Shown piece by piece: positions 30,449 through 38,528 of a stretch of DNA of 64,000 nt (within the stretch, counting starts at the first letter, position 1; each line of letters starts with the position of its first letter). The DNA is taken from assembly GCF_014874065.1 (NCBI RefSeq), contig NZ_JADBEE010000001.1, forward strand, positions 1,488,001 to 1,552,000, given 5' to 3'. A program made the position numbers and the translations under genes. The notes beneath the pieces were generated by a model. It saw only the letters and a list, made by a program, of their open reading frames with translations, did not search any database and was not told the origin of the DNA. Source of the stretch: Nesterenkonia halotolerans (GTDB lineage: Bacteria > Actinomycetota > Actinomycetes > Actinomycetales > Micrococcaceae).

Positions 30449-30466
30449 TCTAAGCCCGGCGCGAAT

Positions 30467-30481
30467 TGCAAATCGTTCGCA
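30467..30481 (-). promoter_or_regulatory. Zur-like site 2
   Basis: TGCGAACGATTTGCA, read on the minus strand. With site 1 it forms an inverted pair 18 bp apart in the aztD promoter region. A zinc-responsive repressor is the obvious candidate. Confidence 0.5.
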
Positions 30482-30549
30482 TTACCAGTCGAAGGATCCG
30501 CGGGTGTCGGAATGTGTCAGACCCCCGGCGGTGGTCCGCGACCCACACT

Positions 30550-30555
30550 TAGACT
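30550..30555 (+). promoter_or_regulatory. -10 element (leaderless) of tam
   Basis: TAGACT, six bases before the ATG at 30562. Confidence 0.5.
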
Positions 30556-30561
30556 CGATCC

Positions 30562-31347
30562 ATGCCCAGCACCCAGTGGAATCCGGGGGCGTATCTGACC
30601 TACGCCTCCGAACGGACCCAGCCCTTCATCGACCTTCTTCAGCGTGTGCGAGCCCCGAAGGCCGCCCAAATCGTCGACCTCGGGTGTGGACCTGGCAACG
30701 GCATGCCGGTGCTGCGGGGGATGTGGCCCACGGCGCAGATCACCGGCATCGACTCCTCGGAGGAGATGCTGCAGCGGGCCCGCGAGGCCACCGATGACGA
30801 CCGCATCTCCTACCACCGCGCGGACATCCGCGACCTTCAGCTGCAGGAACCAGCCGACCTGATCGTCTCCAACGCGGCACTGCAGTGGATCCCCGAACAT
30901 CGCGAACTGCTGCCCGCCATCATGGACAACGTCGCCCCCGGCGGCATGCTGGCGGTCCAGGTGCCCGGAAACTTCAATGCGCCCAGCCACCAGCTGCTCG
31001 CCGAGTTCGCCGCCGCACAGCCCTATGCGCAGCACATAGACCCGGCCGCGCTGCTCAAGCCCACGGCGGAGCTGACCGATTACATGCTCGACGTCGCCCA
31101 GCCCGGCTGGGAGGTCGAGGCCTGGGAGACCAGGTATCACCACGTTCTGCAGGGAGAGGATCCGGTCTTCGACTGGATCTCGGCCGCGGCGGCCCGCCCG
31201 GTGCTGCAGTCGCTCCCCGAGGAGGTCCGCGAACAGTTCAGCGCGGAGTACAAGGCTGCGCTGCGCGAGGCTTACCCCGCGACCCGCATCGGCACGATCC
31301 TGCCGTTCCGGCGACTGTTCTTCATCGCCCGACGTCAGCGAGGCTGA
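30562..31347 (+). CDS. tam: trans-aconitate 2-methyltransferase
   Basis: A 261-residue SAM-dependent methyltransferase. The start MPSTQWNPGAYLTYASERTQ is characteristic of Tam. SAM-binding motif I is IVDLGCGPGNGMPVL and the acidic strand-2 end is GIDSSEEML. Motif IV region is DLIVSNAALQWIPEH. It methylates trans-aconitate, an inhibitor of aconitase that forms by isomerisation of cis-aconitate. The preceding TAGACT suggests leaderless transcription. Confidence 0.9.
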   Translation: MPSTQWNPGAYLTYASERTQPFIDLLQRVRAPKAAQIVDLGCGPGNGMPVLRGMWPTAQITGIDSSEEMLQRAREATDDDRISYHRADIRDLQLQEPADLIVSNAALQWIPEHRELLPAIMDNVAPGGMLAVQVPGNFNAPSHQLLAEFAAAQPYAQHIDPAALLKPTAELTDYMLDVAQPGWEVEAWETRYHHVLQGEDPVFDWISAAAARPVLQSLPEEVREQFSAEYKAALREAYPATRIGTILPFRRLFFIARRQRG

Positions 31348-31376
31348 GCGAGGCTGAATCGTTCAGCCGGAGCCGG

Positions 31377-31382
31377 TAGGGT
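31377..31382 (+). promoter_or_regulatory. -10 element (leaderless) of the CPBP-like gene
   Basis: TAGGGT, six bases before the GTG at 31389. Confidence 0.4.
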
Positions 31383-31388
31383 CATCGC

Positions 31389-32390
31389 GTGAGTGTTCCC
31401 ACCAATACCCTGACGGCGACGCCGCGCACTCCCCTGGTCATACTCAGCGTCTTCGTGCTGGTGACCCTGGGACTCGGCTGGCTTGTCGGGCTGCCGCTGA
31501 TCCTGATGAGCCCTGAGGAGCGCAGCGCCGCTCCGGACGGCGTGTACATGAACGTCTTCATGCTCACTCCGGCGGTCGCCGCGGTCATCGCCTACCTCAT
31601 GGAACGGCGCCAGCCCCTCGGGGTGCTCTACGGGCACACCGCTGCGGAGCGCGAGCCGGCAGGCGCTCAGCTCAAGTCACAGAGCATCACCGATGCACTG
31701 GGCATCACCCCGCTGCGCCCGGTGGGGAGGCTGCTGGCCTGGAGCATTCTCGCGCTGCTGCTGTTCTTCGCGTTCAGCCTGGCCGCACTGCCGATCGGCG
31801 CCGCACTGGGTGCCTACCCGCTGGACCTCTCCATGCCGATCTTCGTCCAGGATCTGAGTGCCCGACTGGGACGCGAGGCCACCGAGTTCATCGCCACCGG
31901 CCTGCTGGTGGAGGTGGGGTATATCTTCTCCGGCGCGGTGCTCGGCGTGGTGATCCATGCGGGCATCGAGATGGGCTGGCGCGGCTACCTCTTCCCACGC
32001 CTGCAGGTGCGCTGGGGATCACGGGCCGCCGTCGTGCTCACGGGAATCGTCTCAGGACTCTGGTACGCGCCGCTGCTGGCCGTGGGCTTCTTCTACGGCC
32101 AGACCCCGGTGTTCCTGGCGCTGGCGCTGATGATCGGCTTCTCGATCATCATCGGCGGCGTGCTGGCCTGGCTGCGCATGCGTTCGGGCTCCATCTGGCC
32201 GGCCGCCTTCGCCCAGTCGATGATCTCGGCCGCCGCGATCCTGCATTTCTGGTTCGCCGAAGCCGGAGCACCCACCGACTTCCGTGTGGCCACGCTGCAG
32301 GGCGTCACGGGCTGGATCCTTCCGGGACTGCTGCTGCTCGGGCTGCTGATCTTCGCCCGCCGCGCCTACGCGCCGCCTCGCTCCAGGTAA
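31389..32390 (+). CDS. CPBP/Abi-family membrane protein, probably catalytically dead
   Basis: A 333-residue protein with about eight hydrophobic segments and the fold of CPBP (CAAX protease/bacteriocin-processing) membrane proteins. The family region reads GIEMGWRGYLFP, where proteases have EE-x-GWRG: the first Glu is Ile. The next motif reads GLWYAP where proteases have WHxP: His is Tyr. The third reads FAQSMIS where His and Asn are expected. Three metal or catalytic positions are thus lost while the frame is intact, suggesting a non-protease role. It starts at GTG 31389 after a TAGGGT -10 element. Confidence 0.8.
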   Translation: MSVPTNTLTATPRTPLVILSVFVLVTLGLGWLVGLPLILMSPEERSAAPDGVYMNVFMLTPAVAAVIAYLMERRQPLGVLYGHTAAEREPAGAQLKSQSITDALGITPLRPVGRLLAWSILALLLFFAFSLAALPIGAALGAYPLDLSMPIFVQDLSARLGREATEFIATGLLVEVGYIFSGAVLGVVIHAGIEMGWRGYLFPRLQVRWGSRAAVVLTGIVSGLWYAPLLAVGFFYGQTPVFLALALMIGFSIIIGGVLAWLRMRSGSIWPAAFAQSMISAAAILHFWFAEAGAPTDFRVATLQGVTGWILPGLLLLGLLIFARRAYAPPRSR

Positions 32391-32400
32391 AACAAGGCTG

Positions 32401-32478
32401 CGCCACCTCGGCTGCGCCGGCCCGCTCCAGCTGAAGCCAGTTCTCGCCACCTCGGCTGCGCCGGCCCGCTCCTGCTGA
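32401..32478. repeat. two copies of a 34-bp intergenic repeat
   Basis: Copies at 32401-32434 and 32445-32478 differ by one base (A/T near the end). Each contains CGGCTGCGCCG, a short self-complementary hairpin. A degenerate fragment may precede at about 32380-32396, at the end of the CPBP-like gene. It is absent from other gaps I checked. Confidence 0.7.
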
Positions 32479-32584
32479 GAGCCGCAAGATACATCCGCTT
32501 TACACGCCCGACAACACCGAGAAACCACCGCGCCATAGCCTGAGTCCAGGCAGCCCATGACATGCCTGACGGACCCGGCATGGT

Positions 32585-32590
32585 GAGGAG
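32585..32590 (+). promoter_or_regulatory. Shine-Dalgarno GAGGAG for the small winged-helix gene
   Basis: GAGGAG lies five bases before ATG 32596, and an in-frame stop (TGA 32584-32586) lies just upstream. The small gene therefore begins here and is not the tail of a longer open frame. Confidence 0.65.
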
Positions 32591-32595
32591 CGGTG

Positions 32596-32925
32596 ATGGC
32601 GATCCCAGCGCACCAGCATGCCGACGAGGACCAGGTCCTTCGGCTGCAGACCCGCCGCGGGGACATCCGGATCACCGGCGACACCGTGCACCTGCCGGGG
32701 CCGAGCGCCGCTGCGGTGCAGCTGGCGCCCGGCCCGCTGGCGCTGATGCGGGCGCTGATGAAGGCGCAGGGTGCCGTGCTCTCCAGGGAGCACCTGTTGG
32801 CGGTGCTTCCGCACTGCGGCTCAGAGCACGCCCTGGAGATGTGGGTCTCACGGCTGCGCCAGTCACTGCCTGACCCCTCGATGGTCAAGACAGTGGTCAA
32901 ACGCGGTTACCGCTTGGTGGTCTGA
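32596..32925 (+). CDS. stand-alone OmpR/PhoB-type winged-helix protein
   Basis: A 109-residue protein that is essentially one Trans_reg_C winged helix. Blocks are LRLQTRRGDIRITGDTVHL, LAPGPLALMRALMKAQGAVL, the recognition helix EHALEMWVSRLRQSLP and the wing VKTVVKRGYRLVV. The combination of EHALEMWVSRLR and TVVKRGYRL recalls the C-terminal DNA-binding domain of actinobacterial uroporphyrinogen-III synthase/response-regulator proteins (NasR/GnrR type). Here no enzyme domain is attached. Its 3' end overlaps the convergent BCCT gene by 19 bp. It may be a free-standing regulator or a remnant. Confidence 0.75.
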   Translation: MAIPAHQHADEDQVLRLQTRRGDIRITGDTVHLPGPSAAAVQLAPGPLALMRALMKAQGAVLSREHLLAVLPHCGSEHALEMWVSRLRQSLPDPSMVKTVVKRGYRLVV

Positions 32926-34898
32926 CCCTCGGGATCCTGCTCGGCCTTGGGGTCCTCGGTCACCACGGTGCCGATCTCCCCGGTCTCGGGATCCCAGCCG
33001 TCGGCCCACTCTCCGGTGGCGAAGTCGTAGCCGACCGGCGCCCCGTCCTCATCGGTGCGCTGGTACCACTCGGTGTAGTCATCATGCTCCGAGTCGACCT
33101 CGGCGCCGGCACCCTCACCCGGGTGGGTGGGGACGACCTCGAGCGCGAAGTCATCGCCGTAGCGTTCCACGCCGTCGAGCACGGCGTTGCTCACGGCCAG
33201 ATCGGCGTACTTCTCGCGCAGCGCATGCGGATCGGTGGCGAGCTCGCGGGACCAGGCGATCATGATCAGGATCAGCACCAGCGCGAAGGGCAGAGCGGTG
33301 ACGATCACCAGGGATTGCAGACCCTGCAGAGCGGTGCCCTCGCCGAGCAGCAGCATCACCGTGGCCACGCCTGCCATCACGAGGCCCCAGAAGACCACGA
33401 CGAGCTTGTTCGGGTCCTGATCGCCGCGGGTGGTGAGGATTCCCATCACCACTGACGCGGAGTCGGCCGAGGTGATGAAGAAGATCGCCAGGATGACGAC
33501 GACGACGATCGGCAGCCACTGCAGGTACGGGAGGGCATCGATCACCGAGAAGAGCACCTCGGGAGCACTGAGGTCCGGGCTGACATTTCCCTGCCCCTCG
33601 CGAGCCAGCCACATGGACACGCCGCCCATGACCCCATAGGCCACGAAGAGCAGCGAGGAGGGGACCAGGATGACCCCGAGGATGAACTGACGGATGGTCC
33701 GGCCGCGGGAGACGCGGGCGATGAAGATGCCCACGAAGGGGGACCAGGAGATCCACCAGGCCCAGTAGTAGACGGTCCATGCCGACTGGAAGTCCAGGGT
33801 CTCCTGGCCCCAGGAGGCCGAGCGGCCCATCATCTGGAACATGGTGCCGAGGTACTCCATGAAGGCCGAGGGCAGCAGGTTCAGCAGGAACAGCGTCGGA
33901 CCGGCGAAGAAGAAGACGGCGATGACGCCGATGGTGAGGACGATGTTGATGCTCGAGAGGTAGCGGATGCCTCGGGAGATGCCGGAGACGGCCGAGACCA
34001 CGAAGCATGCGCTGAGCACGGCGATGATGCCGATCATCATCGTGTTGGTGAGCTCGGAGGCACCGGCCACGATGACCACACCCTCACCGATCTGCATCAC
34101 GGCGATGCCCAGGGCGGCCGCGGTGCCGAAGAGCGTGGCGATGATCGCGAACATGTCGATCATCTTTCCGGCGAAGCCTTCCGAGTGCTTCTTGCCGAAC
34201 ATCTTCTCGAAGATCGCAGACATCAGCGGCACGCGGCCACGGCGGTAGGCGGCGTAGGCCACCGCGCCGCCCACCAGGGCGTAGATGCCCCAGGCGTGAA
34301 GGCCCCAGTGGAAGTAGGTCTGCGCCATCGCACTGTGCAGAGCCTGATTCGACTCGGGCTCATGTTCCAGCGGTGCGGGCACGTTGTAGAAGTAGGCCAG
34401 CGGCTCGGCGGGTCCCCAGAAGAGGACGCCGATGCCGATGCCTGCGGCGAAGAGCATCGCGATCCACGCGAAGGTGGAGTATTCAGGCTGTTCGCCGTCC
34501 TTGCCGAGCGGGATCCTGCCGTAGCGGGTGGCGGCCAGGATGAGCAGGAAGACCAGCACGACGATGGCGAGTGCGTTGAAGAGCCATCCGGCGTGGACCA
34601 TGGTCCAGTCGTAGGCGATCCCTGCGACCTCACCGACGCTCGCAGGGTTCGTGACGCCCCAGATCACGAAGGCCACGGTCAGCACGCCGGTGATCGCGAA
34701 GATGAACCAGTCGATGCTGTAGCGGCGGCGCTGCTCGTCGATGCCGATCCCGGGCACGAGCGCCGGGTGGGTGTCGTGCGGGTAGCGAGCCCGGGAGATG
34801 GGGTTCAGCTGGCCCAGTGCCTGTCCGGCCTGGCGGGACACGCGTCGGGTCTCCTCCCCCAGTCGCTGACTCCGTCGGGGTGGCTGCTCTTCAGACAT
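32907..34898 (-). CDS. BCCT-family transporter (betaine/carnitine/choline)
   Basis: A 663-residue secondary transporter with twelve hydrophobic helices after a roughly 60-residue charged N-terminus. The family segment is YYWAWWISWSPFVGIFIARVS, and the early glycine-rich AAGIGIGVLFWGPAEPL is also typical. The C-terminal 130 residues are cytosolic and acidic, as in osmosensing BCCT carriers such as BetP. It probably imports glycine betaine or a relative as osmoprotectant; substrate choice cannot be settled from sequence. GAGG lies ten bases before the ATG. Confidence 0.92.
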   Translation of the reverse strand: MSEEQPPRRSQRLGEETRRVSRQAGQALGQLNPISRARYPHDTHPALVPGIGIDEQRRRYSIDWFIFAITGVLTVAFVIWGVTNPASVGEVAGIAYDWTMVHAGWLFNALAIVVLVFLLILAATRYGRIPLGKDGEQPEYSTFAWIAMLFAAGIGIGVLFWGPAEPLAYFYNVPAPLEHEPESNQALHSAMAQTYFHWGLHAWGIYALVGGAVAYAAYRRGRVPLMSAIFEKMFGKKHSEGFAGKMIDMFAIIATLFGTAAALGIAVMQIGEGVVIVAGASELTNTMMIGIIAVLSACFVVSAVSGISRGIRYLSSINIVLTIGVIAVFFFAGPTLFLLNLLPSAFMEYLGTMFQMMGRSASWGQETLDFQSAWTVYYWAWWISWSPFVGIFIARVSRGRTIRQFILGVILVPSSLLFVAYGVMGGVSMWLAREGQGNVSPDLSAPEVLFSVIDALPYLQWLPIVVVVILAIFFITSADSASVVMGILTTRGDQDPNKLVVVFWGLVMAGVATVMLLLGEGTALQGLQSLVIVTALPFALVLILIMIAWSRELATDPHALREKYADLAVSNAVLDGVERYGDDFALEVVPTHPGEGAGAEVDSEHDDYTEWYQRTDEDGAPVGYDFATGEWADGWDPETGEIGTVVTEDPKAEQDPEGQTTKR

Positions 34899-34977
34899 GA
34901 GTGTTGTACCTCAATCTCGTTGTTCTGCCGACCTTGTGGATCCGGCAGTTCGATACAGGTGCGAGTCTGCATCTTCG

Positions 34978-34994
34978 CTCACAGCTTGTGTGAG
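34978..34994. promoter_or_regulatory. inverted repeat upstream of the BCCT gene
   Basis: CTCACA-GCTTG-TGTGAG is a 6-5-6 inverted repeat in the gap upstream of the BCCT start. It could be an operator or an RNA hairpin; nothing ties it to a known regulator. Confidence 0.35.
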
Positions 34995-35053
34995 AGTGTT
35001 CTCGGTTCGTCCGGGTCTGGCTACGACTCCCGTCCACGAGGGACAGCCGCGGC

Positions 35054-35071
35054 GGCAGCGAGGGCGCTGCC
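35054..35071 (-). terminator. hairpin after trmB
   Basis: GGCAGCG-AGGG-CGCTGCC (7-bp stem, 4-nt loop) lies directly after the trmB stop. No U-run follows, as is common in high-GC actinobacteria. Confidence 0.45.
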
Positions 35072-36031
35072 TCAGAGGTTCTCTGCCGACCTCCTGATGA
35101 AGGTGAGGTCGAAGATCTTCCGGCCGACGTTCAGCGCCTTGGTCTCGAAGTCGGTCTGTGCGCGACCCGAGAACCTGGGGGCCCAGCCGCCGTCGTCGTC
35201 GCGGGCCTCCTCCAGGCTGAGCGGCTGCGGCTCCTTGCCCATGGACTGTGCGTCAAGATCGTACAGGCGCACCTGCGTCAGCGACGAGTCCTCACCGGCG
35301 CGCTCACCCGCGTGCGGATTGCTGAACTGGGGCGAGGCACTGAGGACCTCGCGCATCTGCACGGCGTAGCCGGACCAGTCGGTGGCAAGCCGGAAGACGC
35401 CCCCCTCGGGCAGCACCCGGGCGATCTTCTCGAGGAACCCGGCGTCGATCAGTCGGCGCTTGTTGTGCTTCTTCTTGTGCCACGGGTCGGGGAAGAAGAT
35501 CCAGACCTCCGCGACCTCGCCCGGGCTGAAGAGCTGGTCGAGGACCTCCGGCGCGTTCGCCACGGCGACCCTGACATTGCGCAGCCCTTCGCGGCGGAGC
35601 CGGCTCACCAGCTGCGCGGCACCGGGCTTGTAGACCTCGATGGCGAGGAAATCGGTCTCGGGGTTCGCCGCGGCGGCGTGCGCCACTGCCTCACCAGAGC
35701 CGGAGCCGATCTCCACGATGATCGGCGCGGAGCGGCCGAACTCGGCGGCCCAGTCGATCCTGAAACCCTCGGCCACGGAGGTGTCGCGCTCCCCGTGGGG
35801 GATGTCCAGCAGCTCATCCCCCAGCGCCGCGTCCCAGGTCCGCTGGTAGCTGGGTTTGAGCCGATTGCTGCGGCGCACGAAGGAGAGCGGCCGGCGCATC
35901 GGGAGCCTGGGGGCGGCCGCAGAGGCAGGGGCGGAGGCATCGGGTGCGGAGGCATCCGGCGCAGCGGCATCGGACTGGGAAGTTTCGGGCGCGGAAGTGT
36001 CAGGCTGGGAAGGCTCGGGCTGGGAAGTCAC
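35072..36031 (-). CDS. trmB: tRNA (guanine46-N7)-methyltransferase TrmB
   Basis: A SAM-dependent enzyme that makes m7G46 in the tRNA variable loop. Key parts are IIVEIGSGSGEAVAHAAAAN (SAM motif I), FLAIEVYKPG, VWIFFPDPWHKKKHNKRRLI (the TrmB signature) and FRLATDWSGYAVQM. The first 45 residues are a Ser/Ala/Pro/Asp repeat (such as DASAPDASAP) encoded by short DNA repeats and are not part of the enzyme. The GTG start at 36031 is 2 bp after the PBP stop but has no clear ribosome-binding site, so ATG 35896 is an alternative. It is probably translated by coupling to the PBP gene. Confidence 0.9.
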   Translation of the reverse strand: MTSQPEPSQPDTSAPETSQSDAAAPDASAPDASAPASAAAPRLPMRRPLSFVRRSNRLKPSYQRTWDAALGDELLDIPHGERDTSVAEGFRIDWAAEFGRSAPIIVEIGSGSGEAVAHAAAANPETDFLAIEVYKPGAAQLVSRLRREGLRNVRVAVANAPEVLDQLFSPGEVAEVWIFFPDPWHKKKHNKRRLIDAGFLEKIARVLPEGGVFRLATDWSGYAVQMREVLSASPQFSNPHAGERAGEDSSLTQVRLYDLDAQSMGKEPQPLSLEEARDDDGGWAPRFSGRAQTDFETKALNVGRKIFDLTFIRRSAENL

Positions 36032-36033
36032 CG

Positions 36034-37977
36034 CTACAGGATAGCGGAGGCGCCCTCGAGGAACTCCTGGAGCAGCGGGCCGTTGGTCGATCCGCCGAAC
36101 TCACCCTCCTCCAGGAAGATCGCGACGGCGAGGTCCCCCTGCATCGCGATGGCCCAGGTGTGGGAGTACGCGTCGTCACCCTCGCCCCGCTCCGCTGTGC
36201 CGGTCTTGGCGTAGATCGGCTCGCCCGGCACGTCCCCCATCGACTCCAGCGAGCCGAAGTTCACCGTGTCGGTCATCAGCGTGCGCAGATCTTCAACCTC
36301 ATCAGCGGTGACGCCGCCCTCCACGGCTTCTGGTGCCTCCTCGGGCACCACGAGATGAGGCTGGATGGTCTCCCCGGCGGCGATGGAGGCGGTGACCGTA
36401 GCCATCCCCAGTGTGGAAGCCTCCACGTTGCCCTGCCCGAAGAGGTTGGAGGCATGCAGGTTCTCCTCGGAATCCGAGGGGATGGAGCCCATGCGGGCAG
36501 GGACGCCGATGTTGGGATCCTCGCGCAGACCCAGATCCAGTGCGGCCTGGTGGACCTCTTCGGAGGTGACGTCATCATAGGCATCGGCGAAGACCGTGTT
36601 GCAGGAGACGGCCACCGCGTCGCGGAACTCGATGGTGCCGAGGTACGCGTCGGGGAAGCCGGAGTAGTTCCCGAACTGCTGCCCGTTCACGGTGGTGCCC
36701 TCGGTGCACTCCACCGAGGACTCCGGCGTCAGCCCGTCGCGGAGCATCGCCAGGGAGGAGACCACCTTGAAGGTGGAGCCCGGAGCGTAGGTGGACTGGG
36801 TGGCGACGGGGACGTACCCGCCTTCGGGGTCATGACTTGCCGCGGCGAGGATGCCGCCGTCGGAGGGACGAATGGCGACGATGCCGGCCGTGGTGTCCTG
36901 CTCATCGGCGATGTCCTGGGCGAGGTTCTGCAGCCGTGGCACCATCGTGGTGTCAAGGTCATCGCCGGCTTCGGGCTCCACGGCGAACTGCGTCTCACCG
37001 TTGAACTGGATCTCCATGCCCGGGGTTCCGCGCAGCGTGTCCTCGTATGCGGCCTGGATTCCGGTGAGACCCACCGTGTCTCCCACCGAGAGGCTCGGAT
37101 CTGACTCGAGGATCTCTGCGGTCACCGGCCCCACCCGGCCCAGCAGCAGCGGAGCGAAGTCACGCGAATCAGCCAGCGGCATCTGGTCATAGATGGAGGC
37201 GGCACCGGGGATCTGCTCGACCTCGGTGGCGGTGACGTCGCTCTCCTCGCGGCGCAGCGTGATCGCCTCGACGAAGGCCATCTCGCCTCCGGCCATGACG
37301 GTGTCTGCGTAGTCTCCTGCGTCCCGACCGACCAGCTCGGCGAGCTCCTCGGCGGAGGAGCGCACCGTCTCCTCGTCGGCCGGCTCCCCGTCCTCGGCCA
37401 GCTGAGCCTTGTCGATGCCGAGCCGCACCACGTCTCGGTTGTAGACCATCGCACGTCCGGCATCGTCCATGATGCGGCCACGGTCGGCCGAGGTGGTCAC
37501 CAGGTCCAGCGTCTGGTCTCCGGTGTAGTCCGGGAAGATGATCTCCGGGGTGCCCTCCACCTCCCAGGCCTCTGACTCCTGGTCGTAGACGAGTTCGGCC
37601 GTGGTGTCATAGCTCCAGGTCTCACCGTCGATGCCGAGGTCGTCGAGCTCCCAGCTGTGCTGCAGCGGAACGGTGGCGGTGACCGGACGCGGGGAATCCT
37701 CACCCGGCTCGTCCAAGGTGATCTCGCCGGCGGTGACCGTAGGGTCGATCTCGCCGAGCGGCTCATGCAGGTTCTCCACAGCGGCGGTCAGGGATGCCGC
37801 GTCGCCGGAGGCGAAGCCCAGCTCGGAGAAGTCGCCCGTGCTGACGGCGGTGGCGAGCGACCCCGCCGCGTCGTCGACCGTCTCGGAGGGCTCAGCGCCG
37901 CAGCTGGCCAGCACCAGAACTGTCCCGGCTCCCAGGACACCGACGGAGATGGACCGGGGGAGCTTCGAAACAGACAT
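36034..37977 (-). CDS. lipoprotein penicillin-binding protein (transpeptidase with MecA_N/NTF2-like domain)
   Basis: A 647-residue D,D-transpeptidase for peptidoglycan cross-linking. The signal ends in lipobox VLASC (Cys26), so it is lipid-anchored instead of having a transmembrane helix. Residues about 30-155 form an NTF2-like MecA_N domain, then a PBP dimerisation domain. The transpeptidase has S401-TF-K404, S458-C-N460 and K591-T-G593. The architecture matches PBP2a-like class B enzymes, which are often beta-lactam tolerant. The ATG at 37977 follows GGAG and a longer upstream frame adds nothing recognisable. It forms an operon with trmB. Confidence 0.9.
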   Translation of the reverse strand: MSVSKLPRSISVGVLGAGTVLVLASCGAEPSETVDDAAGSLATAVSTGDFSELGFASGDAASLTAAVENLHEPLGEIDPTVTAGEITLDEPGEDSPRPVTATVPLQHSWELDDLGIDGETWSYDTTAELVYDQESEAWEVEGTPEIIFPDYTGDQTLDLVTTSADRGRIMDDAGRAMVYNRDVVRLGIDKAQLAEDGEPADEETVRSSAEELAELVGRDAGDYADTVMAGGEMAFVEAITLRREESDVTATEVEQIPGAASIYDQMPLADSRDFAPLLLGRVGPVTAEILESDPSLSVGDTVGLTGIQAAYEDTLRGTPGMEIQFNGETQFAVEPEAGDDLDTTMVPRLQNLAQDIADEQDTTAGIVAIRPSDGGILAAASHDPEGGYVPVATQSTYAPGSTFKVVSSLAMLRDGLTPESSVECTEGTTVNGQQFGNYSGFPDAYLGTIEFRDAVAVSCNTVFADAYDDVTSEEVHQAALDLGLREDPNIGVPARMGSIPSDSEENLHASNLFGQGNVEASTLGMATVTASIAAGETIQPHLVVPEEAPEAVEGGVTADEVEDLRTLMTDTVNFGSLESMGDVPGEPIYAKTGTAERGEGDDAYSHTWAIAMQGDLAVAIFLEEGEFGGSTNGPLLQEFLEGASAIL

Positions 37978-38057
37978 GTCCTCCAGTATCCCGGGGACCA
38001 CCGCTCGGGACATGCAGGACTCGCTGAGTGCAGGTCAGACGCCTGCATGGGAGCAGC

Positions 38058-38528
38058 TCAGCGACGGCGCGGGGCAGGCTCCCACAGGACCAGAGCCTGT
38101 GTGTTCGCCCGGGGCCGGCGACCGCGAGCCACGGTGACCACATCGCCATGAGGGCCGACGGCGAAGATCCGGGGTTTCGTGGAGTGTCGTTCGGATTCAC
38201 GCAGCTCGTGGCGGAGCACGTCCACGGTCTCTTCGAGGACCTCCACCCGGTTCTGCAGCTCGAGGATCCGACGGATGCCCTCCAGCGAGACGCCCTCCTG
38301 GGAGAACTGCTGGATCTGGCGGAGCTGCTCGATGTTGTACGGGGAGTATCTGCGGTGACGCCCGCCCTGGCGTCGCGGGGTGACCAGACCGATGCGGTCG
38401 TACTGGCGCAGGGTCTGGGGGTGCATATCGGCGAGTTCGGCCGCGACGGAGATGACGAACATCGGCGCGTGCCGCTGGTCCGCCTCGAGCATCCGCGCGT
38501 CGAGCCTCATCCGAGCATCCATGATCAC
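38058..38528 (-). CDS. hspR: heat-shock repressor HspR (MerR family)
   Basis: A 156-residue MerR-type regulator. The HTH is [20 protein letters not shown] followed by [18 protein letters not shown], diagnostic for HspR. A coiled coil ([21 protein letters not shown]) follows. The C-terminal tail has basic residues and [12 protein letters not shown]. HspR acts with DnaK as co-repressor on HAIR sites, and two such sites flank the dnaK promoter. It is the last gene of dnaK-grpE-dnaJ-hspR; its start overlaps the dnaJ stop (GTG 38528, or ATG 38522). Confidence 0.94.
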   Translation of the reverse strand: MIMDARMRLDARMLEADQRHAPMFVISVAAELADMHPQTLRQYDRIGLVTPRRQGGRHRRYSPYNIEQLRQIQQFSQEGVSLEGIRRILELQNRVEVLEETVDVLRHELRESERHSTKPRIFAVGPHGDVVTVARGRRPRANTQALVLWEPAPRRR

